A stretch of 64,000 nt of DNA, from positions 1-64,000 of the forward strand of contig JAAEQB010000013.1 of NCBI GenBank assembly GCA_024231975.1, given 5' to 3'. Under the pieces are notes generated by a model that did no database searches, was not told the DNA's origin, and was given only the letters and a program-made list of their open reading frames with translations. Every line of letters begins with the position of its first letter. The first letter of the stretch is position 1. A program made the position numbers and the translations under genes. The stretch is from Allobosea sp. (GTDB lineage: Bacteria; Pseudomonadota; Alphaproteobacteria; Rhizobiales; Beijerinckiaceae). Below are positions 23,674-32,891 of this stretch, piece after piece.

Positions 23674-25404
23674 ATGTCCCATCCCCGCAAGACGCCCGAC
23701 ACGCTGCGCTCCAAGCGCTGGTTCGGCGCCAGCGACCTGCGCTCCTTCGGGCATCGCTCGCGGGCGCTGCAGATGGGCCTCAACCATGACGAGTTCATGG
23801 GCAAGCCGGTGATCGGCATCCTCAACACCTGGTCCGAGATCAACCCCTGCCACACCCATCTGCGCGACCGCGCCGAGGCGGTGAAGCGCGCGGTCTGGGC
23901 TGCCGGCGGCTTCCCGGTCGAGATCCCGGTGATGTCGGCCTCCGAGCAGTACCAGAAGCCGACGACCATGCTCTATCGCAACTTCCTGGCGATGGAGGCG
24001 GAAGAGTCGATCCGCTCCCACCCGCTCGACGGCGCGGTGCTGCTCGGCGGCTGCGACAAGTCCACGCCAGCGCTGATCATGGGCGCCTGCAGCGCCGGCC
24101 TGCCCTTCATCTTCGTGCCGGCCGGGCCGATGCTGCGCGGCAACTGGGCCGGCAGGACGCTCGGTTCCGGCGCCGATGTCTGGAAGTACTGGGCCGAGAA
24201 GGAGGCCGGCAACATTTCCGACGCGCAGTGGCGCGACATGGAGAGCGGCATCGCCCGCTCGCACGGCACCTGCATGGTGATGGGCACGGCCGCGACCATG
24301 ATGAGCCATGCCGAGGTGCTCGGCCTGACCTTGCCCGGCGCCTCCGCCATCCCCGCCGCCGACGCCGCCCATCCGCGCATGGCCGCCGCTTCAGGCAAGC
24401 GCATCGTCGAGATGGTCTGGGAGGATCTGACGCCCGACCGCATCCTCACGCGCGAAAGCTTCGAGAACGCGCTGACCGTCCACATGGCGGTCGCCGGCTC
24501 GACCAACGCCATCATCCATCTCGTCGCCATGGCCGGCCGCGCCGGCGTGCCGCTGACGCCCGACGATTTCGACGCCTTCTCGCGCAAGGTGCCGGTGATC
24601 GCGAACCTGCGCCCCTCCGGCGACTTCCTGATGGAGGACTTCTTCTATGCCGGCGGCCTGCCAGCCTTGCTGAAGCAGCTCGAGAGCAAGCTCCATACCG
24701 GCGCGATGACCGTGACCGGCAAGCCGATCTCCGAGACGATCGCGCTCGCCCAGGTCTATGACGACAACGTCATCCGCCCGCTCGACAAGCCGGTCTCGAC
24801 CGCCAATGGCCTTGCCGTACTGAAGGGCAACCTTGCCCCCGGCGGCTGCGTCATCAAGCCGTCCGCCGCCGAGCCACGCCTGCTCAAGCATTCCGGCCCG
24901 GCTCTCGTCTTCGAGGACTATGATGCGATGATGAAGGCTGTGAACGACGAAAACCTCGACGTCACCGCCGACCATGTCATGGTCCTGAAGAATTGCGGCC
25001 CGGTCGGCGGCCCCGGCATGCCGGAATGGGGTATGCTGCCGATCCCGAAGAAGCTGCTGAAGCAGGGCGTGCGCGATATGCTCCGCCTCTCCGATGCCCG
25101 AATGTCCGGCACCAGCTATGGCGCCTGCGTGCTGCACATCGCGCCCGAGGCCTATATCAAGGGCCCGCTCGCGGCGGTCAGGACCGGCGACATCATCAGC
25201 GTCGATGTCGAGGCGCGCAGCATCTCGGTCAATCTCAGCGATGCCGAGATCGTCGAGCGGCTGAAGAACTGGGCGCCGCCGGATCGCGATTATCCGCGCG
25301 GCTGGGGCAAGATGTCGGCCGCCCATATCCAGCAGGCCGACAAAGGCTGCGATTTCGACTATCTCGTCGGCACGGCGAAGGTGGCGGAGCCGGAGATCCA
25401 CTAA
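23674..25404 (+). CDS. IlvD/Edd-family sugar-acid dehydratase
   Basis: A 576-residue iron-sulfur dehydratase. The three cluster cysteines are visible in EINPCHTHLRD, LGGCDKSTP and SHGTCMVMGTA, and the family signature SDARMSGTSYG is near the C-terminus. The N-terminus SKRWFGASDLRSFGHRSR is typical of the aldonate branch (L-arabonate, D-xylonate or D-fuconate dehydratases, [2Fe-2S]), not of branched-chain amino-acid IlvD. It would convert an aldonic acid to its 2-keto-3-deoxy form for the neighbouring lyase. AGGAAA precedes the ATG. Confidence 0.9.
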   Translation: MSHPRKTPDTLRSKRWFGASDLRSFGHRSRALQMGLNHDEFMGKPVIGILNTWSEINPCHTHLRDRAEAVKRAVWAAGGFPVEIPVMSASEQYQKPTTMLYRNFLAMEAEESIRSHPLDGAVLLGGCDKSTPALIMGACSAGLPFIFVPAGPMLRGNWAGRTLGSGADVWKYWAEKEAGNISDAQWRDMESGIARSHGTCMVMGTAATMMSHAEVLGLTLPGASAIPAADAAHPRMAAASGKRIVEMVWEDLTPDRILTRESFENALTVHMAVAGSTNAIIHLVAMAGRAGVPLTPDDFDAFSRKVPVIANLRPSGDFLMEDFFYAGGLPALLKQLESKLHTGAMTVTGKPISETIALAQVYDDNVIRPLDKPVSTANGLAVLKGNLAPGGCVIKPSAAEPRLLKHSGPALVFEDYDAMMKAVNDENLDVTADHVMVLKNCGPVGGPGMPEWGMLPIPKKLLKQGVRDMLRLSDARMSGTSYGACVLHIAPEAYIKGPLAAVRTGDIISVDVEARSISVNLSDAEIVERLKNWAPPDRDYPRGWGKMSAAHIQQADKGCDFDYLVGTAKVAEPEIH

Positions 25405-25469
25405 TCAGCTTACGACTCGGCTCGCCAAAGCAGGGTCGGAAGCAGCACGGGCCGTGGCTTGGCGACGCT

Positions 25470-27023
25470 TCACTCCGAGCCGGCGCCGCTCTGGACAAGC
25501 TGAGTCCGACCAAGCGCCTGCAACGGCTTCACGGTGAAGCTCATAGTACCCCATGGCGAGGCAGTCACCGGGCCGGCCGGCGGAGTGAAATCGTTAAAAT
25601 GCCGGACGGGCGTTTCGCCTGCGAACACATAACGAGCACGAACATAGATCGTCATCTCTTCGGGAAAAAGCTCCTTCGCCGTAAACACCGGCGCCGTGTT
25701 GAGCTTCCACTGCAAGCCATAGTCGTCTGTCCTTCCGAACAATCGCGGCATTCCGACCGTGGGGAGACGACCTAAGCTATCGGAATAGACATGGTACTCG
25801 AAGAGCCGGTTGAGCGAAACGCTATCGCCGAGATCGCGAAATTTGCTCTCGACCGGGTATATCTCGAGATCGTTGTACTTGCCGGCACGGACGATCGATT
25901 CGACAGACTCGCCCGGCAGGAAAACGTCGAGATATGGATCGACATAACTCCACCTGCGTGTGTCCGGGCTGAACACCTCGATCGCAGAATGGCCTCCACC
26001 GGGGTAGGCGACCCTGACCCTTGGGCTGAAACCCGATACCGTCCGATAGCGTATCCCGTTCATCTCGAGAAACGTGCCGATGAGCCCGTTGACGTGGCCG
26101 CAACCACCAAGCCCGGAAACGAATGTATCGATCGGCGATCGATAGACCGTATCCTCGCTCCAGAGATAAACCTGACGCCCGTAGGCATAGACCTCGGAGA
26201 CGGTCTGATCGTGCCTGAGGCCATAGGCCAGAGCCCGCGACTGCTTCTCCAGCTCGGCGAAATCAAGCTTGTCCCAGGCCGGCAGCCGCATCGCCGTCAC
26301 TCTGAACGGGAAAGAGATGCTGTTCTGTCGTGCGTCGACACCGCGCAATGTCGTCCGCAGGACATCCAAATCGAGAGCGTTGCGTGATCGCGGGTCTCTT
26401 TCCTGCGCTCCCTCGACCAGAGCCGGCTGACGCCAGACATTCGGTGATGAGAACGACGGGTCGGTATCAAACTCGAAGTGGTAGGTTGCTTCCTTTCCCT
26501 GCTCGTCAAAAGCCTGAGGGATTGTCACGCGGGGCTTCAGGTCATCGCGTATCGCGACCGTTATCTCCGGCGCAGACCGAGCCTTGCTGGTTTCCAGCGG
26601 GTGGAAATTTCCGTCCGGGCCGATAAAAATATAGGTTGGCGTCAGATCTCGGACATCGGGCTTCACATTGGCGAAGCTGGGCGTGGTCGTGATCGATGTA
26701 TCGCGTGCCATCAGCTCGATGGGCCGGCTCTCGAGTTCGCCGTCGTCGAGCGCCAGGACAGCGCGCCTGTCGAGATAGGGATACATCCTCAGGATTTTTT
26801 CACGCGCTTCCTGCCGGTGCCGCTTGGCCTGAATCTGCCCGCCTCCCCAGAGAAGGCCGCCTGCGACGAGCGAACAAGCAAGACCCACCCCGGCAAGCTT
26901 GATGAACGGGCTTGGCATCGCGGCGAGCAGGCTCCTCGTCGAGGCCGCGAGCAGATCGACCCGACGGCGCGCAGATTTCAGAGAACAGTTGGCGAGCGGA
27001 TCAAACTCATTCCAGGTTATCAA
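25470..27023 (-). CDS. Membrane-anchored transglutaminase-like protein
   Basis: A 517-residue protein with one membrane helix (about 41-62, LAGVGLACSLVAGGLLWGGG) and a large periplasmic part. The transglutaminase/protease-like core is complete: Cys308 in GLGGCGHVNG, His345 in GGGHSAIEVF and Asp362 in YVDPYLD. It may crosslink, hydrolyse or amidate a peptide-like or polysaccharide-linked substrate. The TTG start at 27023 has no clear ribosome site; an ATG at 26918 leaves a shorter cytoplasmic tail. The base composition is less GC-rich than its neighbours, hinting at transfer. It is transcribed away from the wbp operon. Confidence 0.75.
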   Translation of the reverse strand: MITWNEFDPLANCSLKSARRRVDLLAASTRSLLAAMPSPFIKLAGVGLACSLVAGGLLWGGGQIQAKRHRQEAREKILRMYPYLDRRAVLALDDGELESRPIELMARDTSITTTPSFANVKPDVRDLTPTYIFIGPDGNFHPLETSKARSAPEITVAIRDDLKPRVTIPQAFDEQGKEATYHFEFDTDPSFSSPNVWRQPALVEGAQERDPRSRNALDLDVLRTTLRGVDARQNSISFPFRVTAMRLPAWDKLDFAELEKQSRALAYGLRHDQTVSEVYAYGRQVYLWSEDTVYRSPIDTFVSGLGGCGHVNGLIGTFLEMNGIRYRTVSGFSPRVRVAYPGGGHSAIEVFSPDTRRWSYVDPYLDVFLPGESVESIVRAGKYNDLEIYPVESKFRDLGDSVSLNRLFEYHVYSDSLGRLPTVGMPRLFGRTDDYGLQWKLNTAPVFTAKELFPEEMTIYVRARYVFAGETPVRHFNDFTPPAGPVTASPWGTMSFTVKPLQALGRTQLVQSGAGSE

Positions 27024-27472
27024 TAATCAGCGGCCATGACCATCCGATATAATCAAACCATCATCGATATTCTTTGGATAGACCAATTATCCAAGTGTTG
27101 ATGGCACATCGCCCCCGACAGCACAAATCTCCAGGCAGGCTCGAGAGCTCGCGTCCGCAGCCCTGCCGGACGCGGCCTTGGCCGGCAGCGGGGCCCTCCT
27201 GATCGACGGCTGATTCTGGCGCCGAACGCGACTGCGCAGCTCGTTGATAACCATGCACTGCGTCAGCCGCTGCCCTAACGACGGGGCACTGTTCAGCCCG
27301 TAGATGGCGATGGTTGCATCAATAAAATTGGCAAGCCTTGCTTGAGAGGGCACCACGCTGCCGTCCCCCAAAAGCGCGCTGAACGTGTTGACGGAGTTTC
27401 GCAAGTCTGGAACAAGCGCGCCAAAGCAAACGAGGCCGCTGGGCCTGCCTGCCGTATTCTCCGGAGTGCAAC
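27024..27472. other. Long intergenic region before the polysaccharide operon
   Basis: About 450 bases with no convincing gene. The left 100 bases are AT-rich and carry an inverted repeat (ttggata 27074-27080, tatccaa 27088-27094), probably the promoter region of the transglutaminase-like gene. A TTGACG at 27388-27393 could be a -35 element for the wbp operon, but no good -10 follows. A 132-codon minus-strand frame exists, but its TTG start lies inside wbpA and it has no family resemblance. Confidence 0.5.
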
Positions 27473-28813
27473 GTGACTTCGCCAACCGCGCAGCGATTTA
27501 TTGACCGCGTCAACGACCGTTCGGTCGTCATCGGCATCGTCGGTCTCGGCTATGTCGGCATCCCGCTGGCGCTCGCGGCCTTGCGCCAGGGCATCAAGGT
27601 CATCGGCTTCGACATCGACCAGAAGCGCGTCGACGACCTCAACGCTGGCCGCAGCGCGATCAAGCACATCCCGATGGACCTGATCGTCGAGGGTGCCAAG
27701 TCGGGCAAGTTCGTCGCCACCACCGACTTCGATCGCATGGCCGAGCCCGACGCGCTGCTGATCGCCGTGCCGACGCCGTTGACCAAATATCGCGAGCCCG
27801 ACCTGTCCTATGTCGTGAAGACCACCGAGGCGATCGGCAGGCGTCTGCGCAAGGACCAGCTCGTCGTGCTGGAATCGACGACCTATCCCGGCACCACCGA
27901 CGAGGTCATGCGCCCGATCCTGGAGAAGGCGACCGGCCTGAAGAGCGCCGAGGAGTTCTTCCTCGCCTTCTCGCCGGAGCGCGAGGATCCCGGCAATCCC
28001 GATTTCGGCACCTCGACGATCCCCAAGGTCGTCGGCGGCGACGGCGACGACGCGCTCGCCATGTCGCTCGCCCTCTACGGCGCGCTGGTCGTCAAGGCGG
28101 TCCCGGTCTCCTCGACCGCCACGGCCGAGGCGGTCAAGCTGACCGAGAACATCTTCCGCGCCGTCAACATCGCCCTCGTGAACGAGCTCAAGGTCGTCTA
28201 CGAGGCCATGGGCGTCGACGTCTGGGAGGTGATCGACGCCGCCAAGACCAAGCCTTTCGGCTTCATGCCGTTCTATCCGGGCCCCGGCCTCGGCGGCCAC
28301 TGCATCCCGATCGACCCGTTCTACCTGACCTGGAAGGCGCGCGAATACGATGTCGCCACGCGCTTCATCGAGCTCGCCGGCGAGATCAATACGCGCATGC
28401 CCTATCGCGTGGTCAACAAGCTCGCCGAGCTGCTCGACTCCAAGGGCCACAAGAACCTGAGCGACGCGAAGGTGCTGGTCCTCGGCATCGCCTACAAGAA
28501 GAACATCGACGACATGCGCGAGAGCCCCTCGCTCAAGCTGATCGAGCTGATCGAGAAGCGCGGCGCCCATGTCGAGTTCCACGACCCCTTCATCCCGGTG
28601 ATCCCGCCGACGCGCGAGCATGCCGAGTTGACCGGCCGCAAGAGCGCCGGCGTCGACAAGGCCTCGCTCGCCGGCTTCGACGCCGTGCTGATCGCGACCG
28701 ACCATGACGACGTCGACTATCATGCGATCGTCGCCGGCTCGAAGCTGGTGGTCGACACCCGCAATGCCTGCGCCCGCGCCGGCATCAAGGCGGACAACGT
28801 CTTCAAGGCCTGA
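27473..28813 (+). CDS. wbpA: WbpA-type UDP-GlcNAc 6-dehydrogenase
   Basis: A 446-residue nucleotide-sugar dehydrogenase. The NAD site is GIVGLGYVGIPLA, the middle domain has ESTTYPGTTDE, and the catalytic Cys277 lies in GLGGHCIPIDP. The protein oxidises UDP-GlcNAc to UDP-GlcNAcA. The WbpA assignment, rather than UDP-glucose dehydrogenase, rests on the following wbpB, wbpD and wbpE homologues. The GTG start has CGGAG six bases before it. It is the first gene of the plus-strand operon. Confidence 0.9.
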   Translation: MTSPTAQRFIDRVNDRSVVIGIVGLGYVGIPLALAALRQGIKVIGFDIDQKRVDDLNAGRSAIKHIPMDLIVEGAKSGKFVATTDFDRMAEPDALLIAVPTPLTKYREPDLSYVVKTTEAIGRRLRKDQLVVLESTTYPGTTDEVMRPILEKATGLKSAEEFFLAFSPEREDPGNPDFGTSTIPKVVGGDGDDALAMSLALYGALVVKAVPVSSTATAEAVKLTENIFRAVNIALVNELKVVYEAMGVDVWEVIDAAKTKPFGFMPFYPGPGLGGHCIPIDPFYLTWKAREYDVATRFIELAGEINTRMPYRVVNKLAELLDSKGHKNLSDAKVLVLGIAYKKNIDDMRESPSLKLIELIEKRGAHVEFHDPFIPVIPPTREHAELTGRKSAGVDKASLAGFDAVLIATDHDDVDYHAIVAGSKLVVDTRNACARAGIKADNVFKA

Positions 28814-28852
28814 TAGAACGGCGCCGGCGGGGCCTGACCGGCCGGCGAGACG

Positions 28853-28903
28853 AGAGCAGGATGCGAAAAAGTGGGAACCGGTTTTTCGCTTACATCCTGC
28901 TCT
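28853..28903. repeat. Dispersed hairpin repeat of Hyphomicrobiales type
   Basis: Nested inverted repeats: AGAGCAGGATG (28853-28863) pairs with CATCCTGCTCT (28893-28903), and CGAAAAA (28864-28870) pairs with TTTTTCG (28882-28888). Hairpins with this arm and a GTGGGAACCGG core are recurrent intergenic elements in this order. It sits between wbpA and wbpB and could form a strong RNA hairpin inside the operon transcript. Confidence 0.75.
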
Positions 28904-28934
28904 GAACGCTAGACGAGATCGAGAACTGACAATC

Positions 28935-29873
28935 ATGACGAGCTTCGCGCTGATCGGCGCCGCCGGTTACATCGCTCCCCGCCATATGACGGCGATCAAG
29001 GCCAATGGCGGCGACCTCAAGGTGGCCTATGATCCCAACGATTCCGTCGGCATCATCGACAGCCACTTCCCGCAGGCGCATTTCTTCACCGAGTTCGAGC
29101 GCTTCGACCGCCATGTCGACAAGCTGCGCCGCCGCGGCGAGCAGATCGACTATGTCAGCGTCTGCTCCCCGAACTATCTGCATGACGCCCATATCCGCTT
29201 CGGCCTGCGCGCCGGCGCCAACGTCATCTGCGAGAAGCCGCTCGTCCTCAATCCCTGGAACATCGACGGCCTCGCCGAGATCGAGCAGCAGACCGGCCAC
29301 AAGATCAACACGATCCTGCAGCTGCGCCTGCATCCGGCGATCCAGGCGCTGAAGGAGCGCATCGCCAAGTCAAACGAGCGCCATGTCGTCGACCTGACCT
29401 ACATCACCTCGCGCGGCCGCTGGTATCACGCCTCCTGGAAGGGCGAAGAGGCCAAGTCGGGCGGCGTCGCCACCAATATCGGCGTCCACTTCTTCGACAT
29501 GCTCGCCTATGTCTTCGGCCCGCTGCAGTCGCAGACCGCGAGCCTGCGCCAGCCCGAGCGCGCCGGCGGCCTGCTCTCCTATGAGAAGGCCGATGTGCGC
29601 TGGTTCCTCTCGGTCGATTCCAACGACCTGCCGGACGCCGTCAAGGGCAAGAAGACCACCTATCGCTCGATCACCGTCGACGGCGAGGAAGTCGAGTTCT
29701 CGGAGGGGTTCACCGACCTGCACACCCGCAGCTACGAGGAGATCCTCGCCGGCCGCGGCTACGGGCTGGACGATGTCCGCTTCTGCGTCGAGGTGGTCTC
29801 GGAGTTCCGGACGCTTCCCGTCGTCGCCAATGGCGAGCGCCACGCTTTCGTCGACAAGTATCTGAAGGGCTGA
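28935..29873 (+). CDS. wbpB: WbpB-type UDP-GlcNAcA 3-dehydrogenase (Gfo/Idh/MocA)
   Basis: A 312-residue oxidoreductase. The start MTSFALIGAAGYIAPRHM, the catalytic segment CEKPLVLNPW, and the blocks LTYITSRGRWYHASWKG, GVATNIGVHFFDML and EFSEGFTDLHTRSYEEILAG closely follow Pseudomonas aeruginosa WbpB. It oxidises C3 of UDP-GlcNAcA to the 3-keto sugar, the substrate of the WbpE aminotransferase, with NAD recycled through 2-oxoglutarate. The ATG at 28935 matches the family start. Six bases separate it from wbpD. Confidence 0.95.
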   Translation: MTSFALIGAAGYIAPRHMTAIKANGGDLKVAYDPNDSVGIIDSHFPQAHFFTEFERFDRHVDKLRRRGEQIDYVSVCSPNYLHDAHIRFGLRAGANVICEKPLVLNPWNIDGLAEIEQQTGHKINTILQLRLHPAIQALKERIAKSNERHVVDLTYITSRGRWYHASWKGEEAKSGGVATNIGVHFFDMLAYVFGPLQSQTASLRQPERAGGLLSYEKADVRWFLSVDSNDLPDAVKGKKTTYRSITVDGEEVEFSEGFTDLHTRSYEEILAGRGYGLDDVRFCVEVVSEFRTLPVVANGERHAFVDKYLKG

Positions 29874-29879
29874 CAGGCG

Positions 29880-30479
29880 ATGGCCGCGTCGCAGATGCGT
29901 GACGATCCGCGCTTTCCGGGCGTGGCCATCCATGAGAGCGCCTATGTCGATGACGGCGTGACCATCGGCGCCGGCAGCAAGATCTGGCACTTCGTCCACG
30001 TCCTCGGGCAGACGACGATCGGCAAGGACTGCGTCCTCGGCCAGAATGTCATGGTCGGCCCGCGCGTCAGCATGGGCGACGGCTGCAAGGTCCAGAACAA
30101 TGTCGCGCTCTATGACGGCGTCGTGCTCGAGGACGGCGTCTTCTGCGGCCCGTCCTGCGTCTTCACCAACGTCAACAACCCGCGCGCCTTCCTGAACCGC
30201 AAGTCGGAATTCCGGAAGACCCTGGTCAAGACCGGCGCCAGCATCGGCGCCAACGCCACCATCGTTTGCGGCCACACGCTCGGCGCCTATTGCTTCATCG
30301 CCGCCGGCGCGGTGGTGGCCAAGGATGTGCCCGACTTCGCCCTGATGGCCGGCGTGCCGGCCCGTCGCATCGGCTGGATGAGCCATAACGGCGCCAAGCT
30401 CGGCCCCGACCTCATTTGCCCCGAAACCGGTCGGCGCTATCGCGAGACCGGCCCCGACACCCTGGAGGAGATCGTCTGA
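29880..30479 (+). CDS. wbpD: WbpD-type UDP-sugar 3-N-acetyltransferase
   Basis: A 199-residue left-handed beta-helix acetyltransferase. Hexapeptide repeats run from about residue 20 to 165 (YVDDGVTIGAGSKIWHFVHV, GQNVMVGPRVSMGDGCKVQNN, GASIGANATIVCGHTLGAY). It acetylates the 3-amino group to give UDP-GlcNAc3NAcA. The start at 29880 could be replaced by an ATG five codons later. Its TGA overlaps the wbpE ATG by one base. Confidence 0.93.
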   Translation: MAASQMRDDPRFPGVAIHESAYVDDGVTIGAGSKIWHFVHVLGQTTIGKDCVLGQNVMVGPRVSMGDGCKVQNNVALYDGVVLEDGVFCGPSCVFTNVNNPRAFLNRKSEFRKTLVKTGASIGANATIVCGHTLGAYCFIAAGAVVAKDVPDFALMAGVPARRIGWMSHNGAKLGPDLICPETGRRYRETGPDTLEEIV

Positions 30480-31636
30480 TGAGCGAGCGTCCCGCGATCG
30501 AGTTCATCGACCTCAAGGCCCAGCGCGCCCATATTGGCCAGGCCATGGAGGACGCGATCCTCAAGGTCGTCCGTGACGGCAACTACATCCTCGGCGAGCA
30601 AGTCGGGGAGTTCGAAACCGGGCTCGCCGCCTTCTGCGGCGCCAAGCACGCGATCGGCGTCGCCAACGGCACCGACGCGCTAATCCTGGTGCTGGAAGCC
30701 CTCGGCATCGGCCCGGGCGACGCCGTGCTCTGCCCGAGCTTCACCTTCGCCGCCACAGCCGAAGTCGTCGCCTGGATGGGCGCGACCCCGGTCTTCGCCG
30801 AGATCGACGAAGCCACCTACAACCTCGACCCGAAGGCGATCGCCGCCGCGCTGGAGACCGCCAGGAAGCACGAGCTCAAGCCGCGCGCGCTGATCACGGT
30901 CGATCTCTTCGGCCAGGCCTGCGACTACGAGCCGATCGAAGCCTTCTGCAAGGAGAACGGCCTCGTCCTGATCTCGGATTCGGCTCAAGGCTACGGCGCC
31001 CGCTACAAGGGCCGCGTCGCCGGCGCGATCGGCGACTTCGCCACGACCAGCTTCTTCCCGGCGAAGCCGCTCGGCTGCTATGGCGATGGCGGAGCGATCC
31101 TGACCGACAGCGACGAGCATGCCGAGCTGCTGCGCTCGCTACGCTTCCACGGCAAGGGCTCCTATAAGTACGACAACGTCCGCGTCGGCGTGAACTCGCG
31201 GCTCGACACCATCCAGGCCGCAGTGCTGATCGAGAAGCTCAAGGTCTATGCGCAGGAGATCGAGCAGCGGCAAGTCGTTGCGGCCCGCTACACCGCGGCG
31301 CTGAAAGACCTGGTCACGACGCCTTACGTCATGCCGGACTGCGTCTCGACCTGGGCCCAGTACACGATCCGCGTCGATGCCGGCCGCCGCGATGCCTTCC
31401 AGGCGGCGCTGAAGGCCAAGGGCGTGCCGACCACGGTCTACTACCCCAAGCCGCTGCACCAGCAGACCGCCTACAAGCACTTCCCGGTCGCCGGCAACGG
31501 CCTGCCCATCTCCGAGCGGGTCGCGCAGGAGGTCGTCGCGCTGCCGATGCACCCCTATCTCGACGAGGCGACGCAGGACTACATCATCGCGGCCGTGCGC
31601 GAGGCCCTGGCAGCGCCGACGGCCGCGGTGGCATGA
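30479..31636 (+). CDS. wbpE: WbpE-type UDP-3-keto-sugar aminotransferase
   Basis: A 385-residue DegT/DnrJ/EryC1-family PLP enzyme. The PLP Lys196 lies in FFPAKPLGCYGDGGA, with SDSAQGYGARYKG before it. It aminates the 3-keto group made by WbpB, using glutamate. The wbpD-wbpE junction is TGATG, and GGAGGAG lies ahead of the ATG inside wbpD. The 3' end overlaps the next glycosyltransferase gene by four bases (ATGA). Confidence 0.93.
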   Translation: MSERPAIEFIDLKAQRAHIGQAMEDAILKVVRDGNYILGEQVGEFETGLAAFCGAKHAIGVANGTDALILVLEALGIGPGDAVLCPSFTFAATAEVVAWMGATPVFAEIDEATYNLDPKAIAAALETARKHELKPRALITVDLFGQACDYEPIEAFCKENGLVLISDSAQGYGARYKGRVAGAIGDFATTSFFPAKPLGCYGDGGAILTDSDEHAELLRSLRFHGKGSYKYDNVRVGVNSRLDTIQAAVLIEKLKVYAQEIEQRQVVAARYTAALKDLVTTPYVMPDCVSTWAQYTIRVDAGRRDAFQAALKAKGVPTTVYYPKPLHQQTAYKHFPVAGNGLPISERVAQEVVALPMHPYLDEATQDYIIAAVREALAAPTAAVA

Positions 31637-32748
31637 GCCGGCCGCTTCGGCTGGCTTATCTCTCGCTTGAGACGCCGCGGCCGGGACAGGCCTCACAGAC
31701 CCATATCGACGAGATCATCGCCAGCCTGAGGCAATCGGGCTGGCAGGTCCAGCTCTTCGCCACGACCCGTGGCGGAGCGAGCGCGCGCACGTCCTTCCTG
31801 CAGCGCCTGCTCGACTATGGCCGGGTGCAGTTCACCCTGGGGCGCCGCCTGCGCGAATTCGACGCGGTCTTCGTCCGCTCGCATTTCATGGCGCTGCCGC
31901 TCGCGCTCTGGGCGCGCAGGCGCAAGCTGCCGGTCGTGCAGGAGATCAACGGCAAGCCGGCCGATATCGGCGTGACCTATCCGGCCCTGAAGCCGTTCTC
32001 GCCGCTCTTCGCCTGGCTCTACCGGACGCAATACCGCATCGCGGCGCATCTGGTCGCCGTCACCGAAGGCCTGGCGCAATGGGCCCGCGGCTTCGCCGGG
32101 CATGACCGGGTCGATGTCGTCTCGAACGGCGCCAACACCGATCTGTTCCGGCCGGACGGCCCGCGCGCCGATATCCCCGGCCGCTATGTCATCTTCGTCG
32201 GGGGCCTCGTCGCCTGGCACGGCGTCGGCACCATGCTGGCGGCGCTACAGGAGCCGGCCTGGCCGGCTGACGTGAAGCTCGTCATCGTCGGCGACGGCAT
32301 CGAGCGCGGCACGGTCGAAGCCGCGAAGGCCGACCCTCGACTGCTCTGGCTCGGCCGGCAGCCCTATGACGCGGTCCCGGCCCTGCTGCGTGGTGCGCTC
32401 GCCGCGCTCTGCGTGATCGAGGACCAGGACGGCCGCTCGGCCTCCGGCGTCGCGCCGCTGAAACTGTTCGAGGCGATGGCCTGCGGCATCCCGGTGATCG
32501 CCAGCGATCTGCCCTTCCAGGCCGAGATCGTCACGGCCAATGAGGCTGGCCTGATCGTTCCGGCGGCGGCGCCCGAGCGGGTGGCCGCCGCGGTCAATCA
32601 GCTCGCCGAAAGCCCGGAGGCAGCGCAGGCGATGGGCACCAATGGTGTGGACTATGTCGTGCGCGAAGCCAGCTGGCACCGGCGCGGCAGCGATATCGAT
32701 CAAATCCTGAAAACGGTGGTGAACGCTGGAAACCGCGGCCAGGTGTGA
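31633..32748 (+). CDS. Glycosyltransferase, GT4-type
   Basis: A 371-residue GT-B-fold glycosyltransferase. The N-domain begins LRLAYLSLETPRPGQASQTH. The C-domain has FVGGLVAWHGVG and the donor-binding APLKLFEAMACGIPVIASD, where the Glu corresponds to the second Glu of the EX7E motif. Placed right after the wbp genes, it may transfer ManNAc3NAcA or its neighbour sugar in the repeat unit. Acceptor and donor cannot be told from sequence. It is coupled to wbpE by an ATGA overlap. Confidence 0.88.
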   Translation: MSRPLRLAYLSLETPRPGQASQTHIDEIIASLRQSGWQVQLFATTRGGASARTSFLQRLLDYGRVQFTLGRRLREFDAVFVRSHFMALPLALWARRRKLPVVQEINGKPADIGVTYPALKPFSPLFAWLYRTQYRIAAHLVAVTEGLAQWARGFAGHDRVDVVSNGANTDLFRPDGPRADIPGRYVIFVGGLVAWHGVGTMLAALQEPAWPADVKLVIVGDGIERGTVEAAKADPRLLWLGRQPYDAVPALLRGALAALCVIEDQDGRSASGVAPLKLFEAMACGIPVIASDLPFQAEIVTANEAGLIVPAAAPERVAAAVNQLAESPEAAQAMGTNGVDYVVREASWHRRGSDIDQILKTVVNAGNRGQV

Positions 32749-32891
32749 CTTGGCCGCTGCCTTGGAGGATCAGCCCTCCCGTGAGCCCGGCAGCCGAAAA
32801 CCGGAGGCTGGGCCGGCAATCTCCTCATGAAAACAAATGCAAATCACTTTACACCCCCTAGGAGGCTAGGGCAGGACACGCCAGCGCGCAG

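Noticed and set aside
27087..27485. A 132-codon minus-strand frame before wbpA
   Set aside because: Its TTG start lies inside wbpA, it has no ribosome site and no family resemblance.
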